In this document: positions 9,952 through 18,858 of the stretch, one piece after another
Position numbering within the stretch: position 1 is the first letter of the stretch
Layout: the number at the start of each line of letters is the position of its first letter
Assembly: GCF_040371085.1 (NCBI RefSeq)
Contig: NZ_JAMBMT010000001.1
Span: forward strand, 2,666,001-2,730,000
DNA length: 64,000 nucleotides
Source: Psychrobacter sp. AH5
GTDB lineage: Bacteria; Pseudomonadota; Gammaproteobacteria; Pseudomonadales; Moraxellaceae
Direction of reading: 5' to 3'
The notes under the pieces: generated by a model
Seen by the model: only the letters and a program-made list of their open reading frames with translations
Databases searched by the model: none
What the model was told of the DNA's origin: nothing
Program-made: the position numbers and the translations under genes

Positions 9952-11208
9952 ATGTCTACCTCTGCTCATCTACCTCCTAAGTCAGATGCTAATAAACCGA
10001 GCATTATCAACCCGCCTTCTTCAAAATTCACCTTTTGGCTAGTGCTGTGTGCGATGATTTTGCTTGCCACTAATATGCGGGCGCCTATTGTAGCGCTCGG
10101 CTCTATCGCTCCGGTGGTACAAGAAGCGCTCAATATCTCTGAGACGCAGATAGGCTGGCTTGGCGCGGTTCCTATGTTGACTTTTGCCTTGGGGGCATTG
10201 ATTTCGCCCTCTATTGGTAAGCGCTTTGGCATTGAGAATACCTTAATTGCGATGATTGTACTATTAACAGCAGGCATGGTTATACGTACTGCTATTCCGA
10301 CTTGGCTTGGGTTTTTGAGCGGGACGGTTATGCTGACTCTAGCGATTGGTTTTGCTAATACACTGGCGGCGCCGGTGATCAAACAGCGCACCCCAAAAAA
10401 CATTCCACTGATTACTGGTTTATTTAGTTTAACGATGACAGTGATGGCGGGCATCGTGGCCGGAGTAGTATTACCTCTATCTGAGTGGGTGGGCTGGCAA
10501 TGGGCGCTAGGCGGCTGGTCAATCTTAGGTGTCTTTGCAATCATCATTTGGATATTTTTGCGTATCCGTTTAGGCTCCTCTAGTGATCAAGCGGTTCCTA
10601 TCGCCGAGCAAGGCTCGTCAAACATCTCTATTTGGCGTACTGGCTTTGCTTGGCAGATAGGGATATTTTTGGGTATTCAGTCGCTACTGTATTATACGGT
10701 TGCTAGTTTTTTACCCTCGATTTTAATCAGTAAAGGCATGAGCGCTGTGAGCGCCGGGCAGATGGGGTCGGTGTTTCAGTTTATGGCGCCGCTATCTATT
10801 TTGAGCTTAACTTGGCTGGTCAATCGTGGTCGTCCTATTCAAGCGCTAGCGGTATTGGCAGCAACGCTTAATGTCATTGGTATTGCTGGCTTAAGTTATG
10901 CATCTACCGATTTGGCTTGGCTATGGTCGGGGCTGATGGGCGCAGGCTGCTCAGCGATCTTTACTTTGAGTATGATGCTATTTTCCATGCGTACTTATAC
11001 CACCAATCAGGCCAGCGAGCTGTCAGGGATGGCGCAGTTCGTCGGTTACCTACTTGCCTTTTTTGGGCCACTAGGAACAGGCTGGCTGCACGAAGTCACT
11101 GACAATTGGGATCTACCGCTATTTATTACGCTGATTTTGATGATCATAAATGTTGGTATTGCTTGGTTGGTCAGCCGTCCGATTATGGTCGATGGTAAAA
11201 AAGCTTAA
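9952..11208 (+). CDS. MFS transporter, CynX/NimT-like
   Basis: About 418 residues from ATG 9952, with 12 hydrophobic segments. The first helix motif LLATNMRAPIVALGSIAPVV is typical of the CynX/NimT/YycB group of the major facilitator superfamily (cyanate or nitroimidazole-type transporters); the true substrate is unknown. The frame is open to a GTG at 9892, and ATG 9916 is also possible. I prefer 9952 because the protein then has a short hydrophilic lead into the first helix, though no start has a convincing ribosome site. It is a single gene, not obviously linked to its neighbours. Confidence 0.85.
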   Translation: MSTSAHLPPKSDANKPSIINPPSSKFTFWLVLCAMILLATNMRAPIVALGSIAPVVQEALNISETQIGWLGAVPMLTFALGALISPSIGKRFGIENTLIAMIVLLTAGMVIRTAIPTWLGFLSGTVMLTLAIGFANTLAAPVIKQRTPKNIPLITGLFSLTMTVMAGIVAGVVLPLSEWVGWQWALGGWSILGVFAIIIWIFLRIRLGSSSDQAVPIAEQGSSNISIWRTGFAWQIGIFLGIQSLLYYTVASFLPSILISKGMSAVSAGQMGSVFQFMAPLSILSLTWLVNRGRPIQALAVLAATLNVIGIAGLSYASTDLAWLWSGLMGAGCSAIFTLSMMLFSMRTYTTNQASELSGMAQFVGYLLAFFGPLGTGWLHEVTDNWDLPLFITLILMIINVGIAWLVSRPIMVDGKKA

Positions 11209-11302
11209 GATAGAATAAACCCAACAGCCTTAACTTTAAGCTAATATTGATTATCGGCTTATTTTGCTAAACTGGTTCGATTGATTAAAGGACATGACTG
11301 TT

Positions 11303-12151
11303 ATGAAAAACAAAAATCTTAGCCGCTTCAAAAGTCCTGTTTACGGTATGGCTATCGCTATAGTGAGCACAGGGCTAACGCTTAGTGGTTGTCAAAAAAA
11401 GCCTGAAGCAGAGACTAATAACCAACCAGAGACCACGGAAACAACAACCGTTACGGCTCCTGTAGCCGTCAACGAAACGGCTGATACCAACGCTAATACC
11501 GACACTATTAATGAGGTGGCGCTATCACAGCCGCTGACTATTTTAGCGCTTGGCGATTCGCTGACCGAAGGCTTAGGGGTCGATCCAGATGACAACTATC
11601 CGGCGCAATTAGAAACTCAGCTTAAACAGATGGGCTATAAAAATGTCGAAGTCGTCAATTCAGGATTAAGCGGCGAGACTAGCACGGGCCTGGTCAATCG
11701 TCTCGATTGGGTGACACAAACCAAACCTGATATTACTATCCTCACCATCGGCGCGAATGATGCTATGCGCGGTTTAGAATTAGAGACGATAGAAGCCAAC
11801 ATTCGCACTGCAGTCAAGCATCTGCAAGATAACGGTAGCGAGGTCATCTTGGGAGGGATGCAGATTTATGACAATCTCGGTAATGATTATGTCAAATCCT
11901 TCTCCGCTATTTATCCGCGTATCGCTGAAGATATGAATCTAAAGATGATCCCGTTCTTCTTAGAAGGCGTGGGCGGTATTAGCGAGCTTAATCAGGCCGA
12001 TGCTATTCATCCGACTCGTGAGGGCTATACCATTATCGTCAATAATAATATCTTGCCTGTGCTCAAGCCTGAGGTCGATAGAATGCTCGTCTCAATGCAA
12101 GCAAACTCGCTGACCCCTGTAGAAACGTCTACCACTGAGACTGAGCAATGA
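11303..12151 (+). CDS. GDSL-type arylesterase/lysophospholipase (TesA-like), lipoprotein
   Basis: 282 residues from ATG 11303; ATG 11294 is in frame, but the AAAGGA site at 11287-11292 is correctly spaced only for 11303. The signal peptide ends in lipobox LSGC (Cys30), so the mature protein should be a periplasmic lipoprotein, unlike soluble E. coli TesA. A Thr/Asn-rich linker precedes the SGNH hydrolase domain: block I LALGDSLTEGLG (Ser nucleophile), block III TIGANDAMRG, and block V DAIHPTREGY with the catalytic Asp/His. It overlaps the next gene by 4 bases (ATGA), so the esterase and the YbbA/YbbP-type transporter are co-expressed. Confidence 0.9.
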   Translation: MKNKNLSRFKSPVYGMAIAIVSTGLTLSGCQKKPEAETNNQPETTETTTVTAPVAVNETADTNANTDTINEVALSQPLTILALGDSLTEGLGVDPDDNYPAQLETQLKQMGYKNVEVVNSGLSGETSTGLVNRLDWVTQTKPDITILTIGANDAMRGLELETIEANIRTAVKHLQDNGSEVILGGMQIYDNLGNDYVKSFSAIYPRIAEDMNLKMIPFFLEGVGGISELNQADAIHPTREGYTIIVNNNILPVLKPEVDRMLVSMQANSLTPVETSTTETEQ

Positions 12152-12870
12152 GCCTAACAAAAGCTAATAATATAAATCCTGCCTACAGCCAAGAAGTGCT
12201 GCTGCGCGCCACGGGCTTAACCAAAACCGTCTCGGTAGGCGAGCGTTCGCTGATGATTATCAAAGACGTCGATATCTATGTCAACGCAGGCGAGTTCGTG
12301 GTGATCATGGGCAAGTCCGGCTCAGGTAAATCAACTTTGTTAGGTTTGCTTGCGGCGCTTGATTACCCTAATAGCGGCTCGGTTGAATTAGGGAGTCAGA
12401 CTTTAAGCAGCCTTGATGAAGATAAGCTTGCCGCTATTCGTCAACGCGATATGGGGTTTGTTTTTCAATCCTTTCATTTATTGCCGACTTTAACCGTAGC
12501 GGAAAACATTGCCTTTCCACTTGATATTGCCCGTCGTCCCGATGCGGCTCGCGTTGATGAACTGATTGAGGCGGTCGGATTAGGTCATCGCCGCGATAGC
12601 TTGCCGAGTCAATTATCAGGTGGCGAGCAGCAACGTACCGCTGTCGCGCGTGCCTTGGTCTCCCGACCTAAAATTGTCTTTGCCGATGAACCCACTGGCA
12701 ACTTGGATGAGCAAAACGCGGACCAAGTGATGCAGCTATTATTAGATCTACGTCAACAAACGGGATCGGCGCTAGTAGTGGTCACCCATGACGCGGCTCT
12801 TGCTGAAATGGCAGATCGGGTGATTACCATGCACGATGGGATGATAGATGGATCAAAAGTTAATGGATAA
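12148..12870 (+). CDS. ybbA: ABC transporter ATP-binding protein, YbbA family
   Basis: 240 residues. A single nucleotide-binding domain with Walker A GKSGSGKS near residue 55, Q-loop FVFQSFHLLPT, signature LSGGEQQRTAVARAL, Walker B IVFADEPTGNLD and H-loop VVVTHD. It is of the MacB/LolD/YbbA type. The partner is the FtsX-family permease that starts 23 bases before this gene ends. In E. coli the same trio (tesA, ybbA, ybbP) sits together. Proposed substrates for YbbAP are hydrophobic molecules or lipids; this is not resolved by the sequence. Confidence 0.93.
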   Translation: MSLTKANNINPAYSQEVLLRATGLTKTVSVGERSLMIIKDVDIYVNAGEFVVIMGKSGSGKSTLLGLLAALDYPNSGSVELGSQTLSSLDEDKLAAIRQRDMGFVFQSFHLLPTLTVAENIAFPLDIARRPDAARVDELIEAVGLGHRRDSLPSQLSGGEQQRTAVARALVSRPKIVFADEPTGNLDEQNADQVMQLLLDLRQQTGSALVVVTHDAALAEMADRVITMHDGMIDGSKVNG

Positions 12871-15502
12871 TGCTGCTAATAATGATAAGACCAAATTATC
12901 TAGCGATAAATCAAATCAAAATTTTGTGACTACTGTAATCTCTAATATAGCGGCTATTTTTAATACTACCTTAGGCACCAAAGCGCTGAGCCGCAGTTGG
13001 TGGCGACGCTGGGTTTATCCGGTGTTATTCCTGATTACCCTGACCTTATCGCTCGCGACTTATTTGACACTCGATTCTATTCAGCAATCTGTCGATAAAT
13101 ACATCACCGATAATCAGCGCGCGCTGGTTGGTGGCGACTTAGTGCTGGAGAGTAACCAAGAGTGGCCAAGCGATATCCTCGAGCAAGTCAAAACCTTGCC
13201 CGATGACCAAATCGTTTTTGATCATCAGTTTAGCTCGATGGCAGTGACTGACGAGCAGACTTTGCTGGTGCGTATCAAAGGCGTCACCCCTGCTTATCCT
13301 CTCTACGGTGAAGCGCAAACCGCCTCTGGCAAACCGTTATGGCAACAGCTCAAACCTAACACGGTAGTGGTTGCGCCAGAAGTCATGCAAGGTCTTAAAG
13401 CTAGCGTCGGCGATACTATTAGTATTGGCGATGGCCAGTTTACTATCAGTGATGTATTGACCAAAGAGCCGGATCGTCCGCTAAGCGCCTTTGATATCGG
13501 TGGTCATGTGCTGATGCAAGAGGACGGCTTAGCGGCGACTAACCTGCTCGGTCAGCGTAGCCGAGTGCGTTATCGTATTGAGATGGCAGGAAATGAAGAA
13601 ACCATAGCCACATTAGATGAGCAACTAGAGCAAACCTTAACCAGCTATCCTGATATTCGGCTCTCTGATATCGACTCTGAGGAGACTGCCGTTTCGCGTA
13701 TCTCTGATAATGTATTGATGTTTTTAAAATTACTGGTCATCGCGGTACTACTATTATCAGCGGTCGCTATGTATGGGGTTATCACCGCTTTTGTCACTAA
13801 GCAGCAAGCCAATAACGCTATTCGGATGGCGATGGGTGAACCGGTTAAGCAAATCAAGGCCAGCTACTATCGGCTATTATTAACCACGTCAATTATCGCT
13901 AGTATAGCTGCAGTTGTGCTTAGTCTAGGACTAATACAAATCGGTCAGCCCTATCTTGCGGCTATCTTGCCTGCCGATGTTGGCTTGGCTATCAATCCTA
14001 TTAGTATTATCAAAACGCTTATTATCGCTATCCTACTCACCATAGTAATTACCCAGCGCGGTCTCAGTGAGCTAAGTACTACTAAACCCGCTACCCTACT
14101 CAATCAAGGCGCTAGCCAAGCTTCAACAACTCAATCTTGGTATCAACGTCTGCCGCTAGTTTGGTATAGCGTGATGCTGGTAGGCCTGTATTTATTCTTT
14201 ACTTTTGAGGTAGGCTCTTGGCTATTCTCAGCGCAATTACTGATTGGTCTGATTGCTTTTGTGGCGGTATTTTGGTTATTGGCACGTGGTTGGTTAGGGT
14301 TACTAGCTAGCATTGCCAAGCGTCGTAAAGTCAGTTGGATGCAGCGCATTGCTATTCATAATCTGGCGCGTAAAGGCAATCAATCAGCGCTATTCTTCGT
14401 CACCCTAGCGCTATCGGTGGCAGTACTAACGCTGATTACTACTCTCAATCACAGTATTAACGCCCAGTTCGTCGATGCTTATCCAGAGGACGCGCCGAAT
14501 ATATTTTTACTCGATGTGCAGACTGAGCAGCACGATGAGATTAATAATATCATTGGTGCTCCTGTCAGCTATTATCCTGTTATCCGCGCGCGCGTGGTCA
14601 CAGCCAATGGCGTCGCTGCTGCCGATATCGAAGCTCCTGATAACCAAGATGATCCGACGCGAGTGTTTAACTTGAGCTACGCCGATAGCGTGATGGATAC
14701 TGAGTTCATTAGGGATACCGAGACTAAAGATGAACTTTATACGACTATCGAAGGTCAAGATCCGCAAACCTCAAAGCTACAGCAAGTTCAGCCATTATCT
14801 ATTTTAGATACCGCCGCCGATATGCTAAACGTCGGTATGGGCGATCAGATTGTCTTTAATATTCAAGGTATCGAGCTGACCGGACAAATCACTAGTATTC
14901 GCTCAAGGTTTGAGCGTGGCCCAAGTCCGTTCTTCTATTTCTTGTTTGAGCCAGATATCTTGTCCGCTGCACCGCAAATCCAGTTTGCTACTGCCCATGT
15001 GCCAGAGGCCAGTATTCCAGAGCTACAAGGTCAGCTAGTACGCCAGTTCCCTGCGGTAACCACTATCGATGGTACGGCTATCGCTGAGCAAATCCAAGAC
15101 TTAGTCACGCAGATGAGCCGCTTGGTCTATGTGTTCACCTTACTCGCACTATTGACGGGAATTATGGTGCTGATCAGCTCGCTACTCTCGACTTCACAAG
15201 ATCGCATGCAAGAGAGCGCCTCATTCCGATTATTAGGGATGCAGAAGTCTGATTTATATAAGCTGAATATCTTGGAGATTGGGGTACTTGGCGTTAGCGC
15301 GGCAGTGTTTGCGATGACTATCGCTAGTGTTGGCGCATGGTTTGCCATTACCCAATGGTTTAATCTACGCTTTAGTGTGCCATGGGTAAACTTAGGCATT
15401 GGCGGCGCATTATTAATCGCGCTACTGTTTGCTATCGCTATTATTTATGTGAGATTGGTGATTGGACGTGGGATTATGGCTCGGGTTCGGGCTATGGTTT
15501 AG
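12848..15502 (+). CDS. ybbP: ABC transporter permease, YbbP family (FtsX-like)
   Basis: 884 residues, slightly longer than E. coli YbbP. One N-terminal membrane segment (about residues 55-75) is followed by a large extracytoplasmic domain (about 80-285), three helices of the first FtsX module (about 290-400), further helices (about 430-480), a second periplasmic domain, and the last FtsX module (about 755-880). The N-terminal 45 residues are hydrophilic and Asn/Lys-rich. It overlaps ybbA by 23 bases. It is the last gene of the esterase-ybbA-ybbP operon; no simple terminator is seen before the repeat element at 15551. Confidence 0.92.
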   Translation: MDQKLMDNAANNDKTKLSSDKSNQNFVTTVISNIAAIFNTTLGTKALSRSWWRRWVYPVLFLITLTLSLATYLTLDSIQQSVDKYITDNQRALVGGDLVLESNQEWPSDILEQVKTLPDDQIVFDHQFSSMAVTDEQTLLVRIKGVTPAYPLYGEAQTASGKPLWQQLKPNTVVVAPEVMQGLKASVGDTISIGDGQFTISDVLTKEPDRPLSAFDIGGHVLMQEDGLAATNLLGQRSRVRYRIEMAGNEETIATLDEQLEQTLTSYPDIRLSDIDSEETAVSRISDNVLMFLKLLVIAVLLLSAVAMYGVITAFVTKQQANNAIRMAMGEPVKQIKASYYRLLLTTSIIASIAAVVLSLGLIQIGQPYLAAILPADVGLAINPISIIKTLIIAILLTIVITQRGLSELSTTKPATLLNQGASQASTTQSWYQRLPLVWYSVMLVGLYLFFTFEVGSWLFSAQLLIGLIAFVAVFWLLARGWLGLLASIAKRRKVSWMQRIAIHNLARKGNQSALFFVTLALSVAVLTLITTLNHSINAQFVDAYPEDAPNIFLLDVQTEQHDEINNIIGAPVSYYPVIRARVVTANGVAAADIEAPDNQDDPTRVFNLSYADSVMDTEFIRDTETKDELYTTIEGQDPQTSKLQQVQPLSILDTAADMLNVGMGDQIVFNIQGIELTGQITSIRSRFERGPSPFFYFLFEPDILSAAPQIQFATAHVPEASIPELQGQLVRQFPAVTTIDGTAIAEQIQDLVTQMSRLVYVFTLLALLTGIMVLISSLLSTSQDRMQESASFRLLGMQKSDLYKLNILEIGVLGVSAAVFAMTIASVGAWFAITQWFNLRFSVPWVNLGIGGALLIALLFAIAIIYVRLVIGRGIMARVRAMV

Positions 15503-15947
15503 TGGTTGAGCTAAGACTTTTACAATGTTGTAATAGTCAATGAAAAGCTTTCTATAGTTAATCCTAAATAAAAAGAATACAGCTATGCCAGCGTGCTACT
15601 GGTATAAATTTTCCTTGCGTGCTGCGTCCCCAGAGGCTGCGCAAAATTCATCCCAGTAGCACTGTGTCTGTTTTATAGTGGATCGACTATAGATAGGTTA
15701 AATGCTCAACGATTGAATCAATTTTAAAAATTGATATGAGAGTAATTCAAGCAATTTTTTGATTACTCTCATATTGTAGAGCTATTTTTAATTAGTTAAA
15801 TCCATGGTGGTGTATCGAAAAGCATACCAATTAAAACTTGAACAACTCTTGGAGCTTTGAAAGCCTTGTAGAATCAGAAAATTAATTATGAATTCCTACT
15901 TAATTTTTATCGACAGCATACTTTTCAGAACACCCTTCAATTTATAA
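15503..15947. other. intergenic region downstream of ybbP with MITE-like element
   Basis: It holds the palindromic repeat at 15551-15693. It also has a hairpin at about 15728-15777 (AATTTTTTGATTACTCTCATAT against an upstream ATATGAGAGTAATCAA stretch), which could terminate transcription from either side. No convincing ORF is seen. Confidence 0.6.
15551..15693. repeat. MITE-like palindromic repeat, copy 1
   Basis: The outer ends are imperfect inverted repeats of about 32 bp: TCTATAGTTAATCC at the left, and TCTATAGTCGATCC on the opposite strand at the right, each followed by matching AT-rich and ACAG blocks. An inner perfect 10-bp inverted repeat (GTGCTACTGG at 15593-15602, CCAGTAGCAC at 15653-15662) encloses a core. 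This core recurs at 24381-24458 in the same orientation with substitutions and an insertion. It has no coding capacity. The structure suggests a small non-autonomous mobile element or a dispersed RNA-hairpin repeat. Confidence 0.75.
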
Positions 15948-15989
15948 TTAATCATCTTCATCATTTCTTTTTTTATCTATAGTATTTTG

Positions 15990-16349
15990 ATTAGTATCTA
16001 GATTATCTAAAATTTTCTGGATATTGCTACGGGTATCTATAGCATTTTGACTAGCGTTCAAGGCATCTGAAAGTTTCTGAGCAACGCTACGAGTATCTAT
16101 AACAGTTTGACTAGCGTTCAAAGTATCAAAAAGTTTGTGTGCAGCGCTATGAGTATCTACAACAGTTTGACTGGTATTCAAAGTATCAAAAAGTTTGTGT
16201 GCAGCACTACGACCATCTAGCATATTTTTACTAGCTTCTAAATCATCTAAAATTTTCTGCATTTCACTACGAGTATCTATAGTATTTCGACTAGCATTTA
16301 AAGTACTCCAAAGTTTCTGAGCAGCACTACTCGTATCTACAATATTCTG
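15990..16349 (-). repeat. six 60-bp tandem repeats encoding a 20-residue repeat
   Basis: Six consecutive 60-base units encode repeats of the form QxxIDTRSxxxKLxDxLNAS, followed by a partial seventh unit at 15951-15989. Units 3-5 are the most similar at the protein level (AAHKLFDTLN repeated). The pattern of hydrophobic residues suits an amphipathic helix or coiled coil. Such repeats can expand or contract by slippage. Confidence 0.9.
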
Positions 16350-17247
16350 ACCAGAATTCAAATCATCTATTAAATCTAATTCAAAATATTTGGAATAGTT
16401 TAAATGCTCTTTCGCCTCATCAATAGCAGTTTCATCAATGGAAATATCATAATACTTTTCAGCATCGGTAAGAAAATCATTGGTGTGATACATTTTAAAA
16501 CTTTCTATTTCAGCTTCCTTATAAATTTCATTTTTAAGCTCAGGTCGAGCACCAATTACTTTTTCACCACGAGAATCAATAATCTCCCACCAATCTTCTT
16601 TTGAATCATCTGTAACAAATATTACATTTTTTAATGTATCAGAATCTTTAGAATAAGAAACTATTTGTTTCCAGATTATTAAATCTCCAAATTTACGTTG
16701 ATACTCAATACCATTAAATAAAAAGTTGGCTTCTTCAGGGTTTTTCTCTTTATTACTGTCTTTATAGCCAGGTGGAATTTTCTTCTTGTATCTAGTTTCA
16801 CCTCCTTCATAGGTTTTTCTTAAGAACTCCTCATTTGGCTCTTCTCCAACTTTATTCATAAACAACTCATCTAGCTTGACTCTTACCTCGTCTTCACTCC
16901 TTACAGAAGGCTGAGCATCATCCTGCATATTTACATCTTGCTGGAAACCCTCTACTAAGCCACAAATATCTTTTCTAAATTTCTCTTTCATTTCAAATAG
17001 AACTGGGTTTCTATCTTTTAGATTAAAATCAGAAAAATCCTTCTCTACAATTCCTATTATATTTTCAAGTTTTTTATTGATTTTAGTAAATACTGACTTT
17101 TCATCCTTAATTATATCTAGTCTTCTTCTTTGATATTCTAAGGCAACATGGAAAGGTATCCAAACTCTGCTTTCAATCGCCTCCAGTACCTTGAAAAACT
17201 CGTCTCTAGTTTCTTGAGAGTACTGGTATAAATTTAACAAAATATTA

Positions 17248-18106
17248 GGGCGTGTTGAACATTCATAATTTGAGCCAGATATAAGCACAAGCAAGAGCGA
17301 CCGTATTTTCATAACTCTGCTTGAGCTTATCAAATCTAGTGGCAACCGCCCTATACTGTTTTAGCTTAGCGAAAGCGTTTTCTACTAGATGCCTGGCTTT
17401 ATATAAGTCCCAGTCCATATGGTCGTTAGAAGACTGAGTGTTTCTTTTTCGAGGGATGTTATCATGCGTCCCTGATTGTTCAATATGCGCTCGTAGTGCA
17501 TCAGAATCATAGCCTTTATCGGCACATAAAACATCTGTATTACTCAAGTCAACCTTGTCTATTAAATCAGGTGCGACTTTGACATCGTGGGTTGTGCCAT
17601 CTGACAAGATAAAGGTGATCGGATTGCCATGCGCATCAACTGCCAAGTGAATCTTGGTCGCGCGGCCTGCCACACTTTTACTAATGGATTGTAGATTCTC
17701 ATTGCCACTACTGCTGTGCTGATGCGCTTTAATATGAGTGCCATCGATAAAGACCCACTCAAGGTCTGCGTCTTTGATCAGTAACGTAAATAATGCCATC
17801 AGCTTATTACTGCGAAACCAGCGCTGGTAAGCTTTATAGATGGTATTAGGCTTGCCAAAACACTCGGGTAAGTCGCGCCAAGGACAGCCAACACGCATGC
17901 GATAAAGCACGCCTTCAACCGTTTGTCTAAGATTTCCTTTGTCATAGATATTAAGTTCTAGTAATATAGGTTTCAGTCTTGTCCAGTGTTCATCTTTGAG
18001 CATAGTGCGAGGCATAGCGAACGATATCTTTTTTGTGTGAGAACTTAAAGATTAACCGTTCGCTATTTTTTTTGCCATTAATTTGTCGCCAATGTTCAAC
18101 ACGCCC
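17248..18106 (-). mobile_element. IS5-family insertion sequence (IS427-like), 859 bp, complete
   Basis: The terminal inverted repeats are perfect for 16 bp: GGGCGTGTTGAACATT at 17248-17263, and its complement at 18091-18106. It is flanked by a TA direct repeat (17246-17247 and 18107-18108), the 2-bp duplication typical of the IS427 group of IS5. It holds one intact transposase gene. Perfect ends, an intact gene and a target frame that is exactly restored on excision all indicate a recent insertion. Confidence 0.92.
17263..18015 (-). CDS. IS5-family transposase
   Basis: 250 residues in a single frame. It has the N-terminal DUF4096-type domain (DEHWTRLKPILL, GVLYRMRVGCPWRDLP) followed by a DDE domain: first Asp in FIDGTHIKAH, second Asp in CADKGYDS, Glu in HLVENAFAKLKQYR. 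The Y(2)R(3)E-type region around ARHLVENAFAKLK is intact. Its stop codon overlaps the left inverted repeat. Many IS427-group elements split this gene into two frames; here no frameshift is needed. It is probably functional. Confidence 0.95.
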   Translation of the reverse strand: MPRTMLKDEHWTRLKPILLELNIYDKGNLRQTVEGVLYRMRVGCPWRDLPECFGKPNTIYKAYQRWFRSNKLMALFTLLIKDADLEWVFIDGTHIKAHQHSSSGNENLQSISKSVAGRATKIHLAVDAHGNPITFILSDGTTHDVKVAPDLIDKVDLSNTDVLCADKGYDSDALRAHIEQSGTHDNIPRKRNTQSSNDHMDWDLYKARHLVENAFAKLKQYRAVATRFDKLKQSYENTVALACAYIWLKL

Positions 18107-18256
18107 TAGTATCGAATATAAAAATAGTATTTTCATCAGACCATATAGCTTTCAGCTCTTCATCACTCAACTGGTAGAAGCTTTTAAACTTATCTTTCAT
18201 ATCGTTAATCTATCCTTTTTTATAACTGATTTGAACCCGCGATTACTACTAATTAA

Positions 18257-18673
18257 CTAATAACCTAGGTTATTTAACAAACGTGACAAGCGTGTAAGAG
18301 GTTCGTTTAGATTATTTTTTACATATTCAGTATTTAGTTTTTGTTTTAAAGTATTTATTAATTCTGCATCATTACTTGTCGTAATACTGAATTTATCATC
18401 GCTTAATAAAACGTCTCTTTGAGCATAAGACAAAGCTGAACAAACTAAGCTAGCTAAATCTAGAACGCGATGTAGTGGCAATTCTTCAGACATACGAGAC
18501 CACTTTTTACCTGAATGACGCCAAACCTTTACTGATAAATCTTCATCACTCCACTGCGACACTCCAAGCGATAAACCTTGGACATCTGTAGCATTTCTAT
18601 ATGCACCATCAATTCTTGAATAATTCTCTAGCTTTATAATTGGTTTGTGATTTAGATGAGTAGGTATATCCAT
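18257..18673 (-). CDS. small conserved protein of unknown function upstream of the PIN gene
   Basis: 138 residues from ATG 18673, chosen over ATG 18694 because AAGGG sits 7 bases upstream of it. No membrane segment or known catalytic motif. Recognisable blocks are NATDVQGLSLGVSQWSDEDLSVKVWRHSG split by short variable parts, and KKWSRMSEELPLHR. The WSR-SEELP block reminds me of the DUF6530 family, but I cannot confirm this. It is followed 56 bases later by the PIN-domain gene on the same strand, so the two probably formed one unit, conceivably a toxin-antitoxin or defence pair. Function is unknown. Confidence 0.7.
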   Translation of the reverse strand: MDIPTHLNHKPIIKLENYSRIDGAYRNATDVQGLSLGVSQWSDEDLSVKVWRHSGKKWSRMSEELPLHRVLDLASLVCSALSYAQRDVLLSDDKFSITTSNDAELINTLKQKLNTEYVKNNLNEPLTRLSRLLNNLGY

Positions 18674-18709
18674 ATTTAGACCCTTAATATTCATGAGAGA
18701 TATATTTTA

Positions 18710-18756
18710 TTTTACTAACTGACTTAGTAACTTATTTACTAAATCAGTTAGTAAAA
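18710..18756. repeat. 21-bp inverted repeat upstream of the small/PIN gene pair
   Basis: Arms 18710-18730 and 18736-18756 match at 20 of 21 positions around a 5-base CTTAT loop. The arms consist of repeated CTAA/TTAG blocks (ACTAACTGA, TTAGTAA). Position 37 bases ahead of the preferred start at 18673 suggests an operator for the two-gene unit. Alternatively it is a site-specific recombination site or an RNA hairpin. Confidence 0.75.
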
Positions 18757-18858
18757 CATACTTCTAAAAAGAACTTTTGTCAACAGATATTATATGCGAC
18801 TTAAACTAATAAATTTGATGTGAAGCAGCCATAGGTCAACTTAATCCAAAAATTATAC

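Larger units (their letters stand above)
15948..18200 (-). pseudogene. PIN-like domain nuclease gene split by an IS5-family insertion
   Basis: The gene starts at ATG 18200 and encodes 31 residues up to an insertion sequence at 17248-18106. Removing the IS and one copy of its TA target duplication joins the halves in frame to give about 463 residues. The join recreates the PIN motif FIFDTNILLNLYQYS. The PIN_8/DUF4935-type domain continues with WIPFHVALEYQRRR (acidic Glu) and FVTDDSKEDWWEI (acidic pair), then GARPEL and FLTDAEKYY. The C-terminus is six tandem 20-residue repeats. A chimaeric ORF reading out of the IS (ATG 17345) still encodes the distal part, but it lacks the first catalytic Asp. 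PIN proteins are usually RNases; here the product is probably inactive. Confidence 0.85.

Noticed and set aside
9966..10547. 193-codon minus-strand ORF within the MFS gene
   Set aside because: A shadow of the MFS frame; no ribosome site and no protein-family resemblance.
15948..17345. 465-codon ORF starting inside the IS as a normal gene
   Set aside because: Its first 33 codons are IS sequence (the 3' part of the transposase gene in another frame); the real gene starts at 18200 and was split by the IS.
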